Below are positions 34,870-48,100 of a DNA stretch of 64,000 bases, piece by piece. The DNA lies in the NCBI GenBank assembly GCA_964007475.1, contig OZ023275.1:11015829-11079828 (forward strand), in the 5' to 3' direction. Numbering within the stretch: position 1 is the first letter of the stretch; each line of letters starts with the position of its first letter. The notes under the pieces were generated by a model. It did not search any database. It saw nothing but the letters and a program-made list of their open reading frames with translations, and had not been told where the DNA came from. The stretch comes from Hybos culiciformis. Taxonomy: Eukaryota > Arthropoda > Insecta > Diptera > Hybotidae. The translations under genes were made by a program, and so were the position numbers.

Positions 34870-37800
34870 TACATAAATATGTATTTAAAATAATAAAAAC
34901 ACCATATTTAGTTTTAATTATATGTATAGCGTAAGTAATCAGCAGTTTAAAACAGTGGGCTTATAAAGGAGTTCAAATATGTACGATGAGTAAGAAACTT
35001 GAGGAAAAGGTTATCCAATTACATATTTCCATTAATTTTTATTTATTTTTTTTTTTTTCAAAATGATCTGCTCTTCCACCCGATTTCATTGACAATGGTT
35101 TTAGAAAAATGAAAACATTTTTATGCAACACTAATAATGCCAAGATTAATTTGGAATATTAGAAAATATTAGAACTTTAGTAGAAACTAACATAAAGATT
35201 ATCAAATTTATTTGCGTACATAAAAAAGCTTGCCTCATATCCTTATAAAAATCACATGCCGTCTACATACGTGTAACATATTCTTAATTTAATTCTTTTT
35301 CCACAAGATGTAACAATATATTTACATTTATATTGTCTGGAATCCTCAATTAAATAAGCATATGAAAAAAGGACAAAGCCGACAACAAAAAATCATATGA
35401 TTCAAAATTGTATCCTTTTTTGTTTGCTAAATCATAATATGATAAACTGAAAATGATATATAAACAAAAAGAATAAAAATACAATTCATTATTATTCTGG
35501 AAAGCTTTGGTGCGAAATATTATACATTGTATATTAAATAAACTTGTACCTATATAATAATATACAAAGAAATTTTATTATAATTCTTTTATAAGGGGGG
35601 AGTGGGGTTAATTTGTAAGCCAATTCAACAAAATGTTAAAAAAAATAACTCTACACATATATGAATTATGTGTACATTTCAATCCCGAATTTTGAAAGAA
35701 AAAAGTGCAAAGCTATCAAAAAAACACTAAAAATAAACTTTTCCATAGAAACCGTACTGCGAAATCCTAAAAACCTACAAAATAAGTATTTAAAATTTAT
35801 ACAATTTTAGATTTTTATACACATAGGTATTATAATATATAATACATGTATATATTAGCTAAGAAGATCTCTTCTTTAGGGGCGATCGTCAAATTTTTGT
35901 TAAAATTGACGATTTTTATTATTTTTATGCTTGATATACGTATATTGAACACTTGTGACGTAACTTATACTGAAATATAATTCAATCGGAACATTTTTTG
36001 AAATAAAACCAGTATTGAACTTGTTTTGCATTTATACACATAACTTTCAGAGACTTCCGAAAAAAAAAGTTGATAATACCAGATGTAAATATTTTATAAC
36101 ATTATTTTTACCTAACGAGCATTTTTTTGAAACAACTATTTGAGCATTTTTTCAGGTAACATTATCAGGCACATTATTGTATTACTTTGAAAATTCATTT
36201 AAATTTAAAAGAAAATAGTTCTCTGTTCGAGAATTTTCCTTTTTTTTTTCTACTATACATAAAATTAAACAACATTTTTTATGCTTTTCTGTTATTAATT
36301 TATTACCATTCTATTTTGTCTAGTCCATATATTTTGTTAATAATTGAAAAAACATGTTTTCTGTGCTTCTATTTATGTGTGCATAACTCAATAAAACATT
36401 AATTCATTAAAGCGAATGGTAGATACAGGTATTAAATACAATTTTAGAGATTAATAAAAAATGCAGGTAATTGGTAATTTTGAATTCTATAAATTAGAAA
36501 ACTGTGTGCACACATATAGGACTTATAGGACAGAAACATAACTTAAAAATAAACGTCAGAGTTCAGTTTTTTCAAAAACTAAAGATCTAAAGAACCTACC
36601 TTTGAAATAAATGTTTGAGCTTTGAAATAAAATAATTTTGGCTGCTCATATATCGCTACATATATTATATAATTTTATTTAATAAAAAAAAAAACAGAAC
36701 AAAGTAGATATTTAATATATCAAGCTTTGTTTTTTTTTTTTCTTTTTATAAATATATGTATACCCCATTTTAAAATTCATTTACATTTTCATTTAATTGA
36801 ACCCATTATGTATACGTACCTTGCATATGTATGAATATGGGATAGGATAAATATTCATCCAAAACAACATAATTTTAACATTTTCAATTCTTTACATGGC
36901 GTTATAGTACATAGTAAAAAAAACAAAAAAAAAAATAAAATTAAGGTTCTTTTTATATTTTATATGAATTATAGTATACTTTATTTACAAAATATATTAT
37001 GTATAAACATTTTTTTTTTTGAATTAAACAAACTAAATGAAATGTATTATTAGGTTAAACAGGCCTAAAGGTTTTCATCGTATAACACAAAAAGGACAAG
37101 TACTCTTGATCAACTTAATTGAATGGAAAATTTAATTAAAAGAGAAATGGAAAATATTTATTCAATTTTATTTTATCTGTGAAAGAAAGAAAATTGATAA
37201 AACATTTAGCTTTTTCAAAAATTAAAAAAAAAAATAAAAAATATAAATAAAGAGATAAAATTTAATTTATTGAACTAAATTAAGTGACCGGTAAAGGCAA
37301 CTTTCCGGTTTTTGGCAAAAAAAAAGGACATATTTTTACATTATCCAAGTACTCTAATTTAAAAAAAAAAATCCTTATTTGATACTCAATTAAAAAATAA
37401 AGTTAAATAGAGAAGAAAAATATTTAAGATCTTTGAGTTAGTAAATTCATAGAAAAAAAATTTAAAAAAAAGGTTCATAAAGACAATTATAATCCATTTT
37501 CATTTTAATTTGATATTTTAATTTTGGAAATTTTAAATTTTCCGTTCTACAGCCTTAATAAGGTTGCTGGTCAATATTTATATGATATCAAAGATAAGTG
37601 TTGTCGTACTACAGTATGCGAACTTTTTTGCCACTTATATAGTTGGGACAATCAAGTAGAGATAAATTTTAATTGATTCCGGAAATAATCAGATTTATTT
37701 TTTAGTAACTCCATTGAAACTAAATAAACTGTAAGTTCAAATAAAATATTTAAACTTAAAATTTATTTGAAATTAATGTAATATCAAATATCAAATTTAA

Positions 37801-40067
37801 AAAGCAAATTCGAATCAAATTTTTCCTTATCACTATCGATTTAAGGAAATCGTACCAATAAAATATCATTCTATTCAAAAATTAATTTCTTTTTTACAAT
37901 CATTATTTTCTAAGAATTTAACAAAAAAAAAAACATCCACATACATATTACGTTTAATGTTGTAACTCCGAGTTCAATTATCATGAAACCAAACCCCATC
38001 ATTTATTTGATTTTTACTTTCCTTTTGGGAATTAAATTGATTCTATTGTTGAAATATTTCTTAATTTTTTATATTTTTTTTTAAATTTTATGGCTTCATA
38101 ATCTATTTTCTTTTTTTATTATATTTTCAAAATCAAAAGCAAAAAAAAAAATATATCGAAATTTTTATAAAATATTCTTCAATTTCCTCAAAAAAAAAAA
38201 TAAAAAAAAATGAAGAAAACATGAAAATGAAAATAAAAACTCAAATTGATAAAGCAGTATACCGATTTCGATTTTACAATATCATCTGACTCTATTATTA
38301 CATGTACATGGGAATTGATTTTTAAAATTGTATTATATTATATTCATATATATATAAATATTTTTCCTTATAAAGGATAATAATAAATTTAATAATTTTT
38401 CAATTGAAATAATATACAGAGATACTGGTACTCATATGGATGTATATTTTTTATTTTATGTTTTTAAAATATTTTTTCAATTTTCTTTTTTAAATGATAT
38501 ACCCATTTCCTTCAGTTAAGCTACTTATTTACAAAGAAAAGGTATATATATTGAAAAAAAGATTCTTGTTTTGATAAAATCGTGTCCTTATACCAGAAGA
38601 CATCAAAATAATCTCTGAAAAAAATAAAATAAAAATAAAAAATATAATATTAATTTTTTTTTCCATAATGTTATACTGACTATTATCGTTGTGTAAAAAA
38701 AAAAAAAATTCCGAACATTTCTAGACAAAGACAATAATCTTAAATTTTTTACAAATGAAAATTTTCAATTTAAAGAATATTATACAATTTTGAAAAAAAA
38801 AAAAAATAGAAATATATAAAATAGGTATAGATTTTATTTTTATTTTTACACTTTATATACCTACATTTATTGAAAATGAATGAATCTTAATCAAATTTAA
38901 AATCCACAATACGGCACAATGACAACGCAGTTTCTTTTTGTCTTAAAGTACATATAGTATAAATGGAGTTATTATAAGACTACAGGTAGATACTCTTCTT
39001 TGAAGCAATTGAGACATCTTAGAGAGTTTTCTAAATGCTAGTATTGAACAAACCGAAGAAACAAGTTTTGTTAGACATTTCGGATATAGATGGAAATTTA
39101 TTTTTGGAGTTATTATAGTATATAATTCTATTATATTATAGTTATAATTCTTTGTGAAATAGTGTTAAGTCTTTACCTTCTTTGTCTTCTTTTAAAATAC
39201 ATGTAAAAATATGGATTATTGATACTCGATTAATTCATTTGATTTAATTTTAATCATTAAGTTGTTTCTTCCTTAAATGACATTTTACTACGTTTATGTT
39301 TGATTTCTTAAGTAATTGTTATAGATTATCAAATAAATAAATGAGAAAAATTTGTTGCTTTATGTAAAATTATGTTATAGTTAGACTGATGTATGATAAT
39401 TTAATTATAATTGAAAAATAGTTATTTTGTATCAAATCATGAAATGTAAAATATGTGAATTTATTATTACTAAAAATTTTGTATATTTTTATTATTAATT
39501 TTTTTTATGAGTATTGTAATAATGCTGCCAGTATTAGCCCTAAAAAGCATCTTTTGCGTTGGTCTCTTGATTAAATAAAATGTTAACATTTATTGTATTT
39601 TATATTACCAATGAATAAGTAAAAAAAAAAAAAATGTGCCTAAAATTTAAAATAAATTTGCATACTTTTTCCTATGTTATATTTGTTGAAAAATTAAATG
39701 AATTCTTTCATATAAGACTAAAACTATACCATATTATAAATCAAACGCTTACATTTTTCAAAAATCTCAATCATTCACTATTCATAAAACATGACGTTGA
39801 ATCACCATACCATAATTAATTGGAAATTAATGAACATTGTTCATTATTTAAGAATTTCAAACTAATATTATGAACTAATTATTATTTTTTTATAGATTTT
39901 TAAATGAAATTCCAACATACAAAATAAAATTTTAACATAAATTTGTATAAAAAAAAAAGATTTTGAAATTGTAAAATATATATAATCATTTTTGACAGTT
40001 TAAGATGGAGAACAAACTTTAACATTATTTTATTATTATATTTTATATAAAGATGAAAATTTCTGAT
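34870..40067. other. 5.2 kb of AT-rich DNA without a supportable gene
   Basis: Long A and T runs throughout. A G-rich word at 35595-35610 (GGGGGGAGTGGGGTTAATTTGTAAG) resembles the one at 58577-58605 and may be old transposon sequence. On the minus strand near 38540-38607 a good acceptor is followed by a 30-codon open frame, but nothing links to it. Confidence 0.45.
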
Positions 40068-40075
40068 GTACATAT

Positions 40076-41056
40076 TAGGGATCGCAATACCGGGATCCCG
40101 GGATACCGGGATCCCGGTATTTCGGAAAAAAACCAAGGAAAATCAATACCGGTATTATATTTGTCAAAACCGGTATTTCGGTATTTAAATTTTTTTCTGA
40201 GGATTTATTATTCAATATTTTTTGATATTTTTAGTAGATTGTTTTTTATAATTACAAACAAGTGCGGTTACTAAAAAAATAAAAGTTTTAAGAGCCCTCG
40301 ACGTGAAATTCTGTTTTCTATTTTTGCAGTTTTTTTTTGTTTTATTTTACAGAAAATAAACGGCCGTGAAAAATGCGACAAAAATTGTACCAGAAAATCA
40401 CAAAACTATATTTGAATTTTATTTCTGTGCAGAAACTGTAATTTATCAAAAAAATTAAAAATTTGTTAGAAATAAATGAAATTAATTAAAAATTGTTTAG
40501 AAAATTAAAGAAATTCAAAATTTCACGTCCCCAGCCCTGGAGAGTGGTATTTTAGCTTTATTTCTGCGTTTGAAATTTTTTATTATCTTTTTGCTTTACT
40601 TCAGAATCCAAGCAAATATGGACAAGTTTTTTAAAGGCTCATTTGGGCCAAAAAACTCAAACTCTCTAACATATCAAAAAATCACTTCAGTCTAGATTGT
40701 AGTAACCCTACAATCAAGCCAAACTAAGACCAATTTTTTGCAATTTTTCACATTGAGGGCTCTTAATAGTTTGTTGTGTGTAGTTGCATTTGTATTTACT
40801 TAAATATTTTAACAATTCTGCTGATTTAGTGTGAAAGTATTTTTTTTAAATTATTGGAGGTTGCAATTAGCAGTGGGTATGTTTTTTATTAATTAAATAA
40901 TTTTTGTTTCATTTTTATAATAATTATTATAGGTATTTTTTATTTTGAGAAATATTATTTTTTGGAATACCGGTATTAAAACCGGGATCCCGGTATCAGT
41001 AAAGTTCAATACCGAAATACCGGGATTGGTTTTTTTTGCTTTTTTTGCAATCCCTA
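40076..41056. mobile_element. hAT-type element with ACCGGTATT / GGGATCCCGG repeats
   Basis: The 8-bp duplication GTACATAT lies on both sides (40068-40075 and 41057-41064). The ends are TAGGGATCGCAATACCGGGA and, reversed, TAGGGATTGCAAAAAAAGCA. Subterminal runs of CGGGATCCCGG, ATACCGG and TTTCGGTATT occur in both orientations. About half of the element (40291-40763) is a second, nested MITE. No transposase remains. Confidence 0.9.
40291..40763 (+). mobile_element. MITE AGAGCCCTC, copy 1 (nested in the hAT element)
   Basis: The ends AGAGCCCTCGACGTGAAATT and, reversed, AGAGCCCTCAATGTGAAAAA are flanked by TA (40289-40290, 40764-40765). Shares AAAATAAACGGCCGTGAAAA, GCGACAAAAATTGTAC, CCAGCCCTGGAGAGTGG and CTAACATATCAAAAAATCAC with copy 2 at 45424-45966, and lacks two internal stretches present there. 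Confidence 0.85.
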
Positions 41057-41064
41057 GTACATAT

Positions 41065-41936
41065 ACGCAAAAACTGACATCTAACAAAATAAAAAAAATC
41101 TAAAAATATTCAGTTGTTGAAGATGTTTTCTTATTTTATTTTATTTTTTTCCACAGATACAACTTTTGAGAAAAACACCTATAATACTTGTTTTGAAAAT
41201 AATGTAGGGAGAATCGGGAGAATTCTTTTTAGGCATCTCATCCATAACTTATTCTTGAAAATAATAAAAAGAACAACATTTGAACTTTTACTTTGACTTT
41301 TCAATTCTTATTGAGCCCTAACTGTTATATTGAAATAATTAAGTGTCGAACTTTTGTTAGATTCTGCTAACCACTAACTACTTTAATTAACAATATTTTA
41401 TTTTGAAATTGAAAAATGAATATCCTAAGTTTAATTAAATTTTCCTCCTTAGTGCAACAAAATATTGACATAACAAACTTTGGAGCTAGTAAATTATATT
41501 ATTTAATTTTTTTGATGAAAATTTTTTTGCTTGATTTAAAAATGCAAGAAAAAGTATTCAGTTTTTTCTTATAAGGAAAAATCCGGAGAAGAAATCCTTA
41601 ACAAAGGAGTACAAAATAATGTTAAAAAAAAGTATGAAATATCTTACGAATATTAATTTTTCAAAATGCTTTGTAAATTTTTTTCATTGAGAATTCTTAT
41701 AAAAAATGAAAATGAAGAAAATTGGAAAGTTATCTTATTCAGTATAAAATGATACAATATTACATGGAAGTTAAAAGCTAATCTCAAAATATATTTAAAA
41801 TTTGTTCATCATGTCATATTTGATTTTAGATAAATATTTTATATATTGTGATGGCTTGAGTTAATAAAAGTCTTTCTTAGAGTGGAGTTAAAAAAACGTA
41901 TAAAAATAACAAATCTTATCTTATAAAGTCTCTTAC
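41065..41936. other. AT-rich DNA, one weak exon candidate
   Basis: At 41157 an acceptor TTTTTTTCCACAG precedes an open frame of about 46 codons to a stop at 41296. No upstream exon or motif supports it, so it is not called. Confidence 0.4.
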
Positions 41937-41955
41937 ATAAGTAAAAATGAATGTA
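41937..41955 (+). repeat. 19-bp direct repeat flanking a MITE, left
   Basis: ATAAGTAAAAATGAATGTA, identical to 42372-42390 on the other side of the element at 41956-42368. Confidence 0.95.
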
Positions 41956-42368
41956 CACTGTAAAAAATAATGTAAAATTACACAAAACTTTACACTGCTA
42001 GACACGTAAATTTACAGTACCTACCAGGTAAAATTTTTTTCATGGAACATTACAGAATTTTACGTTACAATATTACACAAATTCTACAAATTTCCTGAAT
42101 TTTTTGTACTTTTGCAAATCAAACTGAGTTTTTACACAAATTTCTATTAAAATTACATAGATTCTGGAAAAGTAATATGTATTTTTAGTAAACAAAGTAA
42201 AATTGGATGGTTTTTGGCGTCTAAAACTACATTCTGTAAAACTGTAAAATTACAAACCAGGTGAAAATTTACATTTTGGAAAAACAAAATGTAATAGTTC
42301 ATGAATTATCGTTGGATAGAAAAAACCAACGATAATTCATGTAAAATCACTAAAAATTTTTACCAGTG
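41956..42368. mobile_element. TA-flanked MITE CACTG, with a perfect internal hairpin
   Basis: The left end CACTGTAAAAAATAATGTAA and the reversed right end CACTGGTAAAAATTTTTAGT are inverted repeats with TA on both sides, like Tc1/mariner MITEs. The interior is made of TGTAAAATTACA-like words. At 42300-42315 and 42326-42341 are perfectly complementary 16-base arms (CATGAATTATCGTTGG) around a 10-base loop. No ORF. Confidence 0.8.
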
Positions 42369-42371
42369 TAT

Positions 42372-42390
42372 ATAAGTAAAAATGAATGTA
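42372..42390 (+). repeat. 19-bp direct repeat flanking a MITE, right
   Basis: Identical to 41937-41955. Far longer than any usual TIR-transposon target duplication. Confidence 0.95.
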
Positions 42391-44239
42391 TATTTCTAAC
42401 AATGTATGTTTGAGAGTGAGTGAGGAGTATGTCCTCTATTGATACTCTAACACGAGTGGATCGATTTTGATTAAATTTGAAATCGTATAAGTCATCTAAA
42501 CATCAACGTTGAGCGTGATGAAGTTTTTATTTTCAACTTTGACTGCTGAGAATATGCAGAACGTTAACATTATGTTTATCAATCAGTTATTTCAATTTAT
42601 ACCTATCCACTCAAAATTTAAGTATTTAATATAAATTTCTGTTACCATTTACAGTCAACAATATTTCATTTTTAATAAAATTACTTTAAATTTCATATTG
42701 CTTATGCATATAACTACTACATTATTTTTATTTATTTATGTTTTCTAATAATAATATTCTATAACTCTAAGCATATGCGCTAAAAAACAATAATAACTTT
42801 TCAAATTATTAATTTACACAACATAATAACTTTATGCGTGTATATGTATAAGCTTTAAGTGGCTGACGACGACGGCATTAATATATGTTTTTAAATCATA
42901 TGTTTTATGACCACAAAAGAAATTTCATTTTTATTTGAACTTGTTTCTGTTTATTTTTCTCAATTTCTTTTCTTTTTCAACGATAAATATATAAACAAAT
43001 TTTTAAGTTGCACAATGCAATAAACAATTCCTATCAAACATACTCTTTTAGTTTAACTTTAAAAGTTGATAGTTTTGGTACAAATTGAAATCTCAGCGGG
43101 TAAACGTGATTTTAATATTTTTTTATAATATTTTTGTATTTTAAAGCAAAAAAAAAAGAAAGTGTTCAAAATAAATAAAAAATTGTATGCAAATAAATAC
43201 TAAAATCTAGAGCAGAAATTTTAAGTGAAAATTTTTATTTCTGTGGTTAACAAATTTTGTAAAGTTTCTTGAAAATAAGAAGACTATCAATAATTGATAA
43301 AAGAGCATTCAGAATTTAACCCAAAATTAGGTTTTTTCATTAATTAATTAATTTTTTATCATGTTCACAATATAGTTTTGTGGTTAAATATGTTGGTTCT
43401 TAAAAAAATACAATACGCCTAAAGGGCTTCTAAAATTACAAATAAAAGTTTGTATGAACTCTAAAATTCCCTAATTTTTTATCCCAAAATAAATAGTATG
43501 GATTGATTGGCATATTAAAATGAATTCGCGATGCTAGTTCGGATCAATATTTTAAAAATAAAATCTTATAATAGGCCGAATTGACTAATGATCAAGTTAG
43601 AAATTATATTTTAACTTTCATTTAAATTTACTATGTACAGAAAAAAAGTTATCGCATTAATATTTTTATATAATGGGATGTAATTCGAATCACGAATTGG
43701 TATCTCAATCTCAGATAAATCGCAAAATCTTGTTATGATACTATATATACCATATTTTCCAATATATGTAAAACTTATTCTCTCATAGCTCATAGATAAC
43801 TTTCAATTCCAATTAGTATAAATTATTTGTTAAACTCAATTATTAGGTAACTTGGATTTTTGAGGTTGTCCATTTAATTTCACTTTTAATTTCAACAATA
43901 TTAATTAATTTTTTTTTAAATGTAAGTGTATGTATGTTTTCAAAATAATAATTTTATCACATAAATTAGACTTTTTTTTTTAATTTAACCGCAATCAATT
44001 TTAACAACTTAATGTTATGTCAAAAGCATGTTTTTTAAAAATATTGTTAAAAAAAGGAAATTTTGGTAAAAGCTTTTTGTTTTTTATTTTTGTGGTATGT
44101 TGTTTTATATAGAGAAAAAAAAGTTAATAAAACCAATAATAATTATTTTCATTAAACTCTAATTGACTATAATTTTCTTATTGTTATATACTTTCTAGAC
44201 ATATATATTGCCAACTTGAAATAGTAAATTGATAGAATT
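42391..44239. other. AT-rich DNA upstream of the EGF-repeat gene
   Basis: No exon or repeat was recognised. A GC-richer word near 42440-42540 (CACGAGTGGATCGATTTTGA) is of the kind found in decayed elements. The promoter of the gene at 44240 presumably lies at the right edge. Confidence 0.45.
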
Positions 44240-47200
44240 ATGAATAAAAAAAGTCTGCTATTTTCGATTTTCATTCTTGTTTTACTATCTGATTTTTGTT
44301 ATGGTCGAAAACGAATTAATAATAATGGAAAATTTATTCCGAAATGGAAAAAACAAGTGAGTACTTCTAGGTGAAAGGTTAATAAGGCTAAATTTTCTGA
44401 AAAAAAAACGAATTTTTATTTTTCATTTCTTAGGCCTGTGAATATCCTTTATCTCAAAATGATCAATCGCATTATATTTGTGATGAAAAAGGTGATGTTA
44501 AATGTTTACCCGGTTGGCAAGGTGATTTATGCGATGTCCCTATTTGTAGAAAAGGATGTGATCCTATGAATGGTATTTTTTGTTTACTAAATAATGTAAA
44601 AAAAATCTATGCAATGCAATTAGTGTTACTTGTTGGATTTTTGAATTAACTATATATATATAATGGGTTTTGCTTGAATACATTTTATTTTTAGGCTACT
44701 GCAATCGCCCCAATGAATGTCGATGTAAATTAGGATTTTATGGTGAAAAATGTGAGAAATGTATTCCACTACCAGGATGCCAACATGGAAATTGTAATGT
44801 TTCATTTGAATGCATTTGCAATAAAGGTTGGGATGGATTGTTCTGTTCTGAGCGTAAGTGTTATTTACATATCTATTAGGGTTTACTAATGTAGGTACAT
44901 CATATATAACATATATTATATTTTTAAGATATACCGGGCGTAGTAAATTTTTTTCACCTGTTTGGCAAAAGAAACTCCTTTAAAATAAGGACTTCATTTT
45001 AATTTCAAGTCTGAAAGCTCAATAACGTGAGATTATTTCAGCGGCTAAAGTTTTTATATTTCGTTATAGCAATATGTAAAAAAGATTGCCACCAAACAAG
45101 AGGATACTGTGAAATGCCAAATGAATGCCGATGCCGATTAGGTTGGTCTGGTTCGACTTGCCATGACTGTCAAGTTCTTCCGGGATGTCAATATGGTAAT
45201 TTTGGTTAATTTTTTTCATTTTTATTTATATTCAATTATTTAGTATGAATGTAGCTGTTAAAACAACTGTTTTACTGAAAAGAAAACACCGATACATTAA
45301 AATATAATTATTATGAATAATTATTGATATAATAACTACATACAATCCTACTTACGTACAATGTACATAAGTATGTCTATCAAAGTTTAAACTATTAACA
45401 TTTTTATACTTTTCGATGCATTAAGAGCCCTCCATGTGAAATTCTGTTTGCTATTTCTGTTTTTTATTTTTGCAGTTTTTTTTGTTTTATTTTACAGAAA
45501 ATAAACGGCCGTGAAAAATGCGACAAAAATTGTACAAAAAACACCTCTACCAGAAAATCACAAAACTATATTTGAATTTGATTTCTGTGCAGAAACTGTA
45601 ATTTATCAAAAAAATAAAAAAATTCTTAGAAATAAATGAAATTAATTAAAAATTGTTTAGGAAATTAAAGAAATTCAAAATTTCACGTCACCAGCCCTGG
45701 AGAGTGGTATTTTAGCTTTATTTCTGCGTTTGAGATTTTTTATTATCTTTTTCCTTTACTTCAGAATCCAAGCAAATATGTTCAAGTTTTTTAAAGGCTA
45801 ATTTGGACCAAAAAACTCAAAATATAAAAAATACGCCTCACCTACCCTGGAGCCAGTTATATACTCTCTAACATATCAAAAAATCACTTCAGTCGAGATT
45901 GTAGTAATCCTACAATCAAAGCCAAACTAAGACCAATTTTTTGCAATTTTTCACATTGAGGGCTCTTAAAAACATAAAGAAAATACAAAATCTTCTTAAA
46001 TATAATAGCGTATGAAAATTTTTTAAACTACATAAAAGTATGTATATATTTATAATTGATTTAATTTATTTTTCTATGTTTTGTAAAGCTAATGCAGAAT
46101 GAAAATATAACATTTCCGTAAATTTTATAACATAAAAATCATTGCTCCTTGTTAAAATAAAATGTTCAACATTCTTAAATGCTGTATTTTCAATTAATTA
46201 AAATTTCATTTATAATAAGGTACATGCACCAAACCACTAGAATGCAAATGTTTACCAGGATATCAAGGAATATTATGTCAAACACGTAAGAAATTTAATT
46301 ATATTTTTTTAACATTATTATTCTTATTTTATTATGTATAAATATAATATTATATAATATGCATATTGCGTTCTTATATAATATCACCTAATTAGGAATT
46401 TAATACTAATATTTCATTGTATAATTTTTATTTGCAGCAATTTGTGCAAGTAATTGTTCGAGACAACATGGTTATTGCAGGAAGCCCGGTGAATGCCGGT
46501 AATTTTTTTTTCTATTACTTATTTAGTAAGATATTTAATGTAGGATACACACATTAGTAAATACTAGTATATAATACGTTATATCTAAAATGTATTATAT
46601 TGTTTGTTGGTAATTTTAGTTGTAAAATCGGTTGGATGGGAGAAAAATGCAATAAATGCCATCCATATCCTGGATGTGTCAACGGTGATTGCAGAATGCC
46701 TTGGGTAATGATAAGTGATTAATTTTTATTATACAAATTTTATTTAAAATGTCTCTAACAGGAATGCAACTGCAAACAGGGTTGGGGTGGAATGCTTTGT
46801 GATGAAAGTAAGAAAACATTTTTTTTTTAATTATTTAAGATTTAGGCAGTACTTATATTTATTTATTATTATTTTTATTCAGAACAATTTTTTTCACGGC
46901 AAAAGGTTTCATTCTAAATAAATTCATTTTTCATTTTCAATCTTCGATCTCAAGTTTAAAGAACGCAATGCATTATAGAATTATAGTACATCTATAGTTA
47001 AAACATCACATTTTTTTCTGTACCGAACCATAACCGAGTATATTTTTTTTTTGCTTTAACGATCTATAATTATAAACAATGAAAAAATAATATTCTAAAC
47101 TGTAATAATTTAATTCAAACTTCAAATTAAAAAAAAATTTTACAGGTACCAATGAGCAGTAGGTATATTGTAGTTTGAAATAAGTAGGTATTCTTACTTA

Positions 47201-47835
47201 TTTGGTACTACTATATATTCGGAGAATTTTTTTTTTTTTTTAAATCTTTAATTTAAACTGTATAATAATTAGAAGTCACTTAATCATTTATTTTTTAATA
47301 TTGTTAAGTGTTGCTACTTTTAACTTTGTTTCATTTTTCGTCAACAGAACTAAATTATTGTGATCTAAATACAAATACTTGCGAAAATAGTGGCAAATGT
47401 ATACCGAAGACTAAAGATGATGGATATTTCCAATGTATTTGTAGGGCCGGTTTTAAGGGAAGAAAATGTGAAATTACACCAATTATAGTTGGTGAAATAG
47501 GTGAGGCTACATCACCCGCTGTAAATGAGGGTTCAATAACTCCTCCACCACCACCACCATCGCCGATAAGCACTATAAGTTCTCTTACTGATAATGTAAC
47601 ACAAACAACAACAAAATATGAAGAGCAACCTAAAAACATTACAATAATTTTTCCTGAAATTTTAAATAATGAAACAAAATCCGATGATGCAATCAATAGT
47701 ATGAACTCTACATCAAATAACGAAATTGAACCAACTAAGGAAAATGACAAAAATAATGACAAAGATGAAGATGATGATAATAGTGATTCATTTGAAGATG
47801 AAACCGATAATGAGACCTTTAGGAAAATTAAATAA
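44240..47835 (+). CDS. DLK/C901-like secreted protein with tandem EGF repeats (nine exons)
   Basis: Exons: 44240-44356, 44434-44572, 44695-44853, 45070-45195, 46220-46285, 46438-46498, 46620-46704, 46762-46807 and 47348-47835. All have AG/GT borders and compatible phases, giving 428 residues. A signal peptide (MNKKSLLFSIFILVLLSDFC) precedes about eight EGF-like modules. The first is short and DSL-like. The next six alternate between a CxxxC...GYCxxPxEC form and a PGCxxGxC...ECxC form. The last has the standard CxxxxCxxxGxC layout. This alternation is the layout of delta-like (DLK) proteins and, as I recall it, of fly C901. The C-terminus is a proline tract (TPPPPPPSP), several N-glycosylation sites and an acidic tail. 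No transmembrane helix is visible, so the product looks secreted and not membrane-anchored. Role inferred from the family: extracellular Notch-pathway modulation. Intron 4 holds a MITE. AATAAA at 47981-47986. Confidence 0.9.
45424..45966 (+). mobile_element. MITE AGAGCCCTC, copy 2 (in intron 4 of the EGF-repeat gene)
   Basis: The ends AGAGCCCTCCATGTGAAATT and, reversed, AGAGCCCTCAATGTGAAAAA are flanked by TA (45422-45423, 45967-45968). More complete than copy 1: it has an extra AAAAACACCTCTACCAG and about 50 bases around GCCTCACCTACCCTGGAGCC. It makes up over half of the roughly 1-kb intron. No coding capacity. Confidence 0.85.
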
Positions 47836-48100
47836 TTTTTAAATTCAAGAAACTAATACATATAAGTGAATGAAACCAAAAATTTTCTTTTTCACACAAA
47901 TAATTTTATTTATTTAATTTATTAAATTTTACTACTTAAGTCAAATATTTAAACTGCATATTTAAAAAATTTGGAAACGAAATAAAAAAGTGTATGTTAC
48001 AAATATTTAAATTACCGAATAAAATGTAACGAAATAAAAACAAAAGTTTTTTTGCTACATACTTTAAGCTTAAGCATAAAAATAAAAAATATTTTCCTTT

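Noticed and set aside
41157..41296. Terminal exon after TTTTTTTCCACAG on the plus strand
   Set aside because: Only one end supported, no homology recognised, no partner exon.
47355..47762. 135-codon minus-strand frame
   Set aside because: Shadow of the last exon of the EGF-repeat gene; its Gly run is the reverse of the proline tract.
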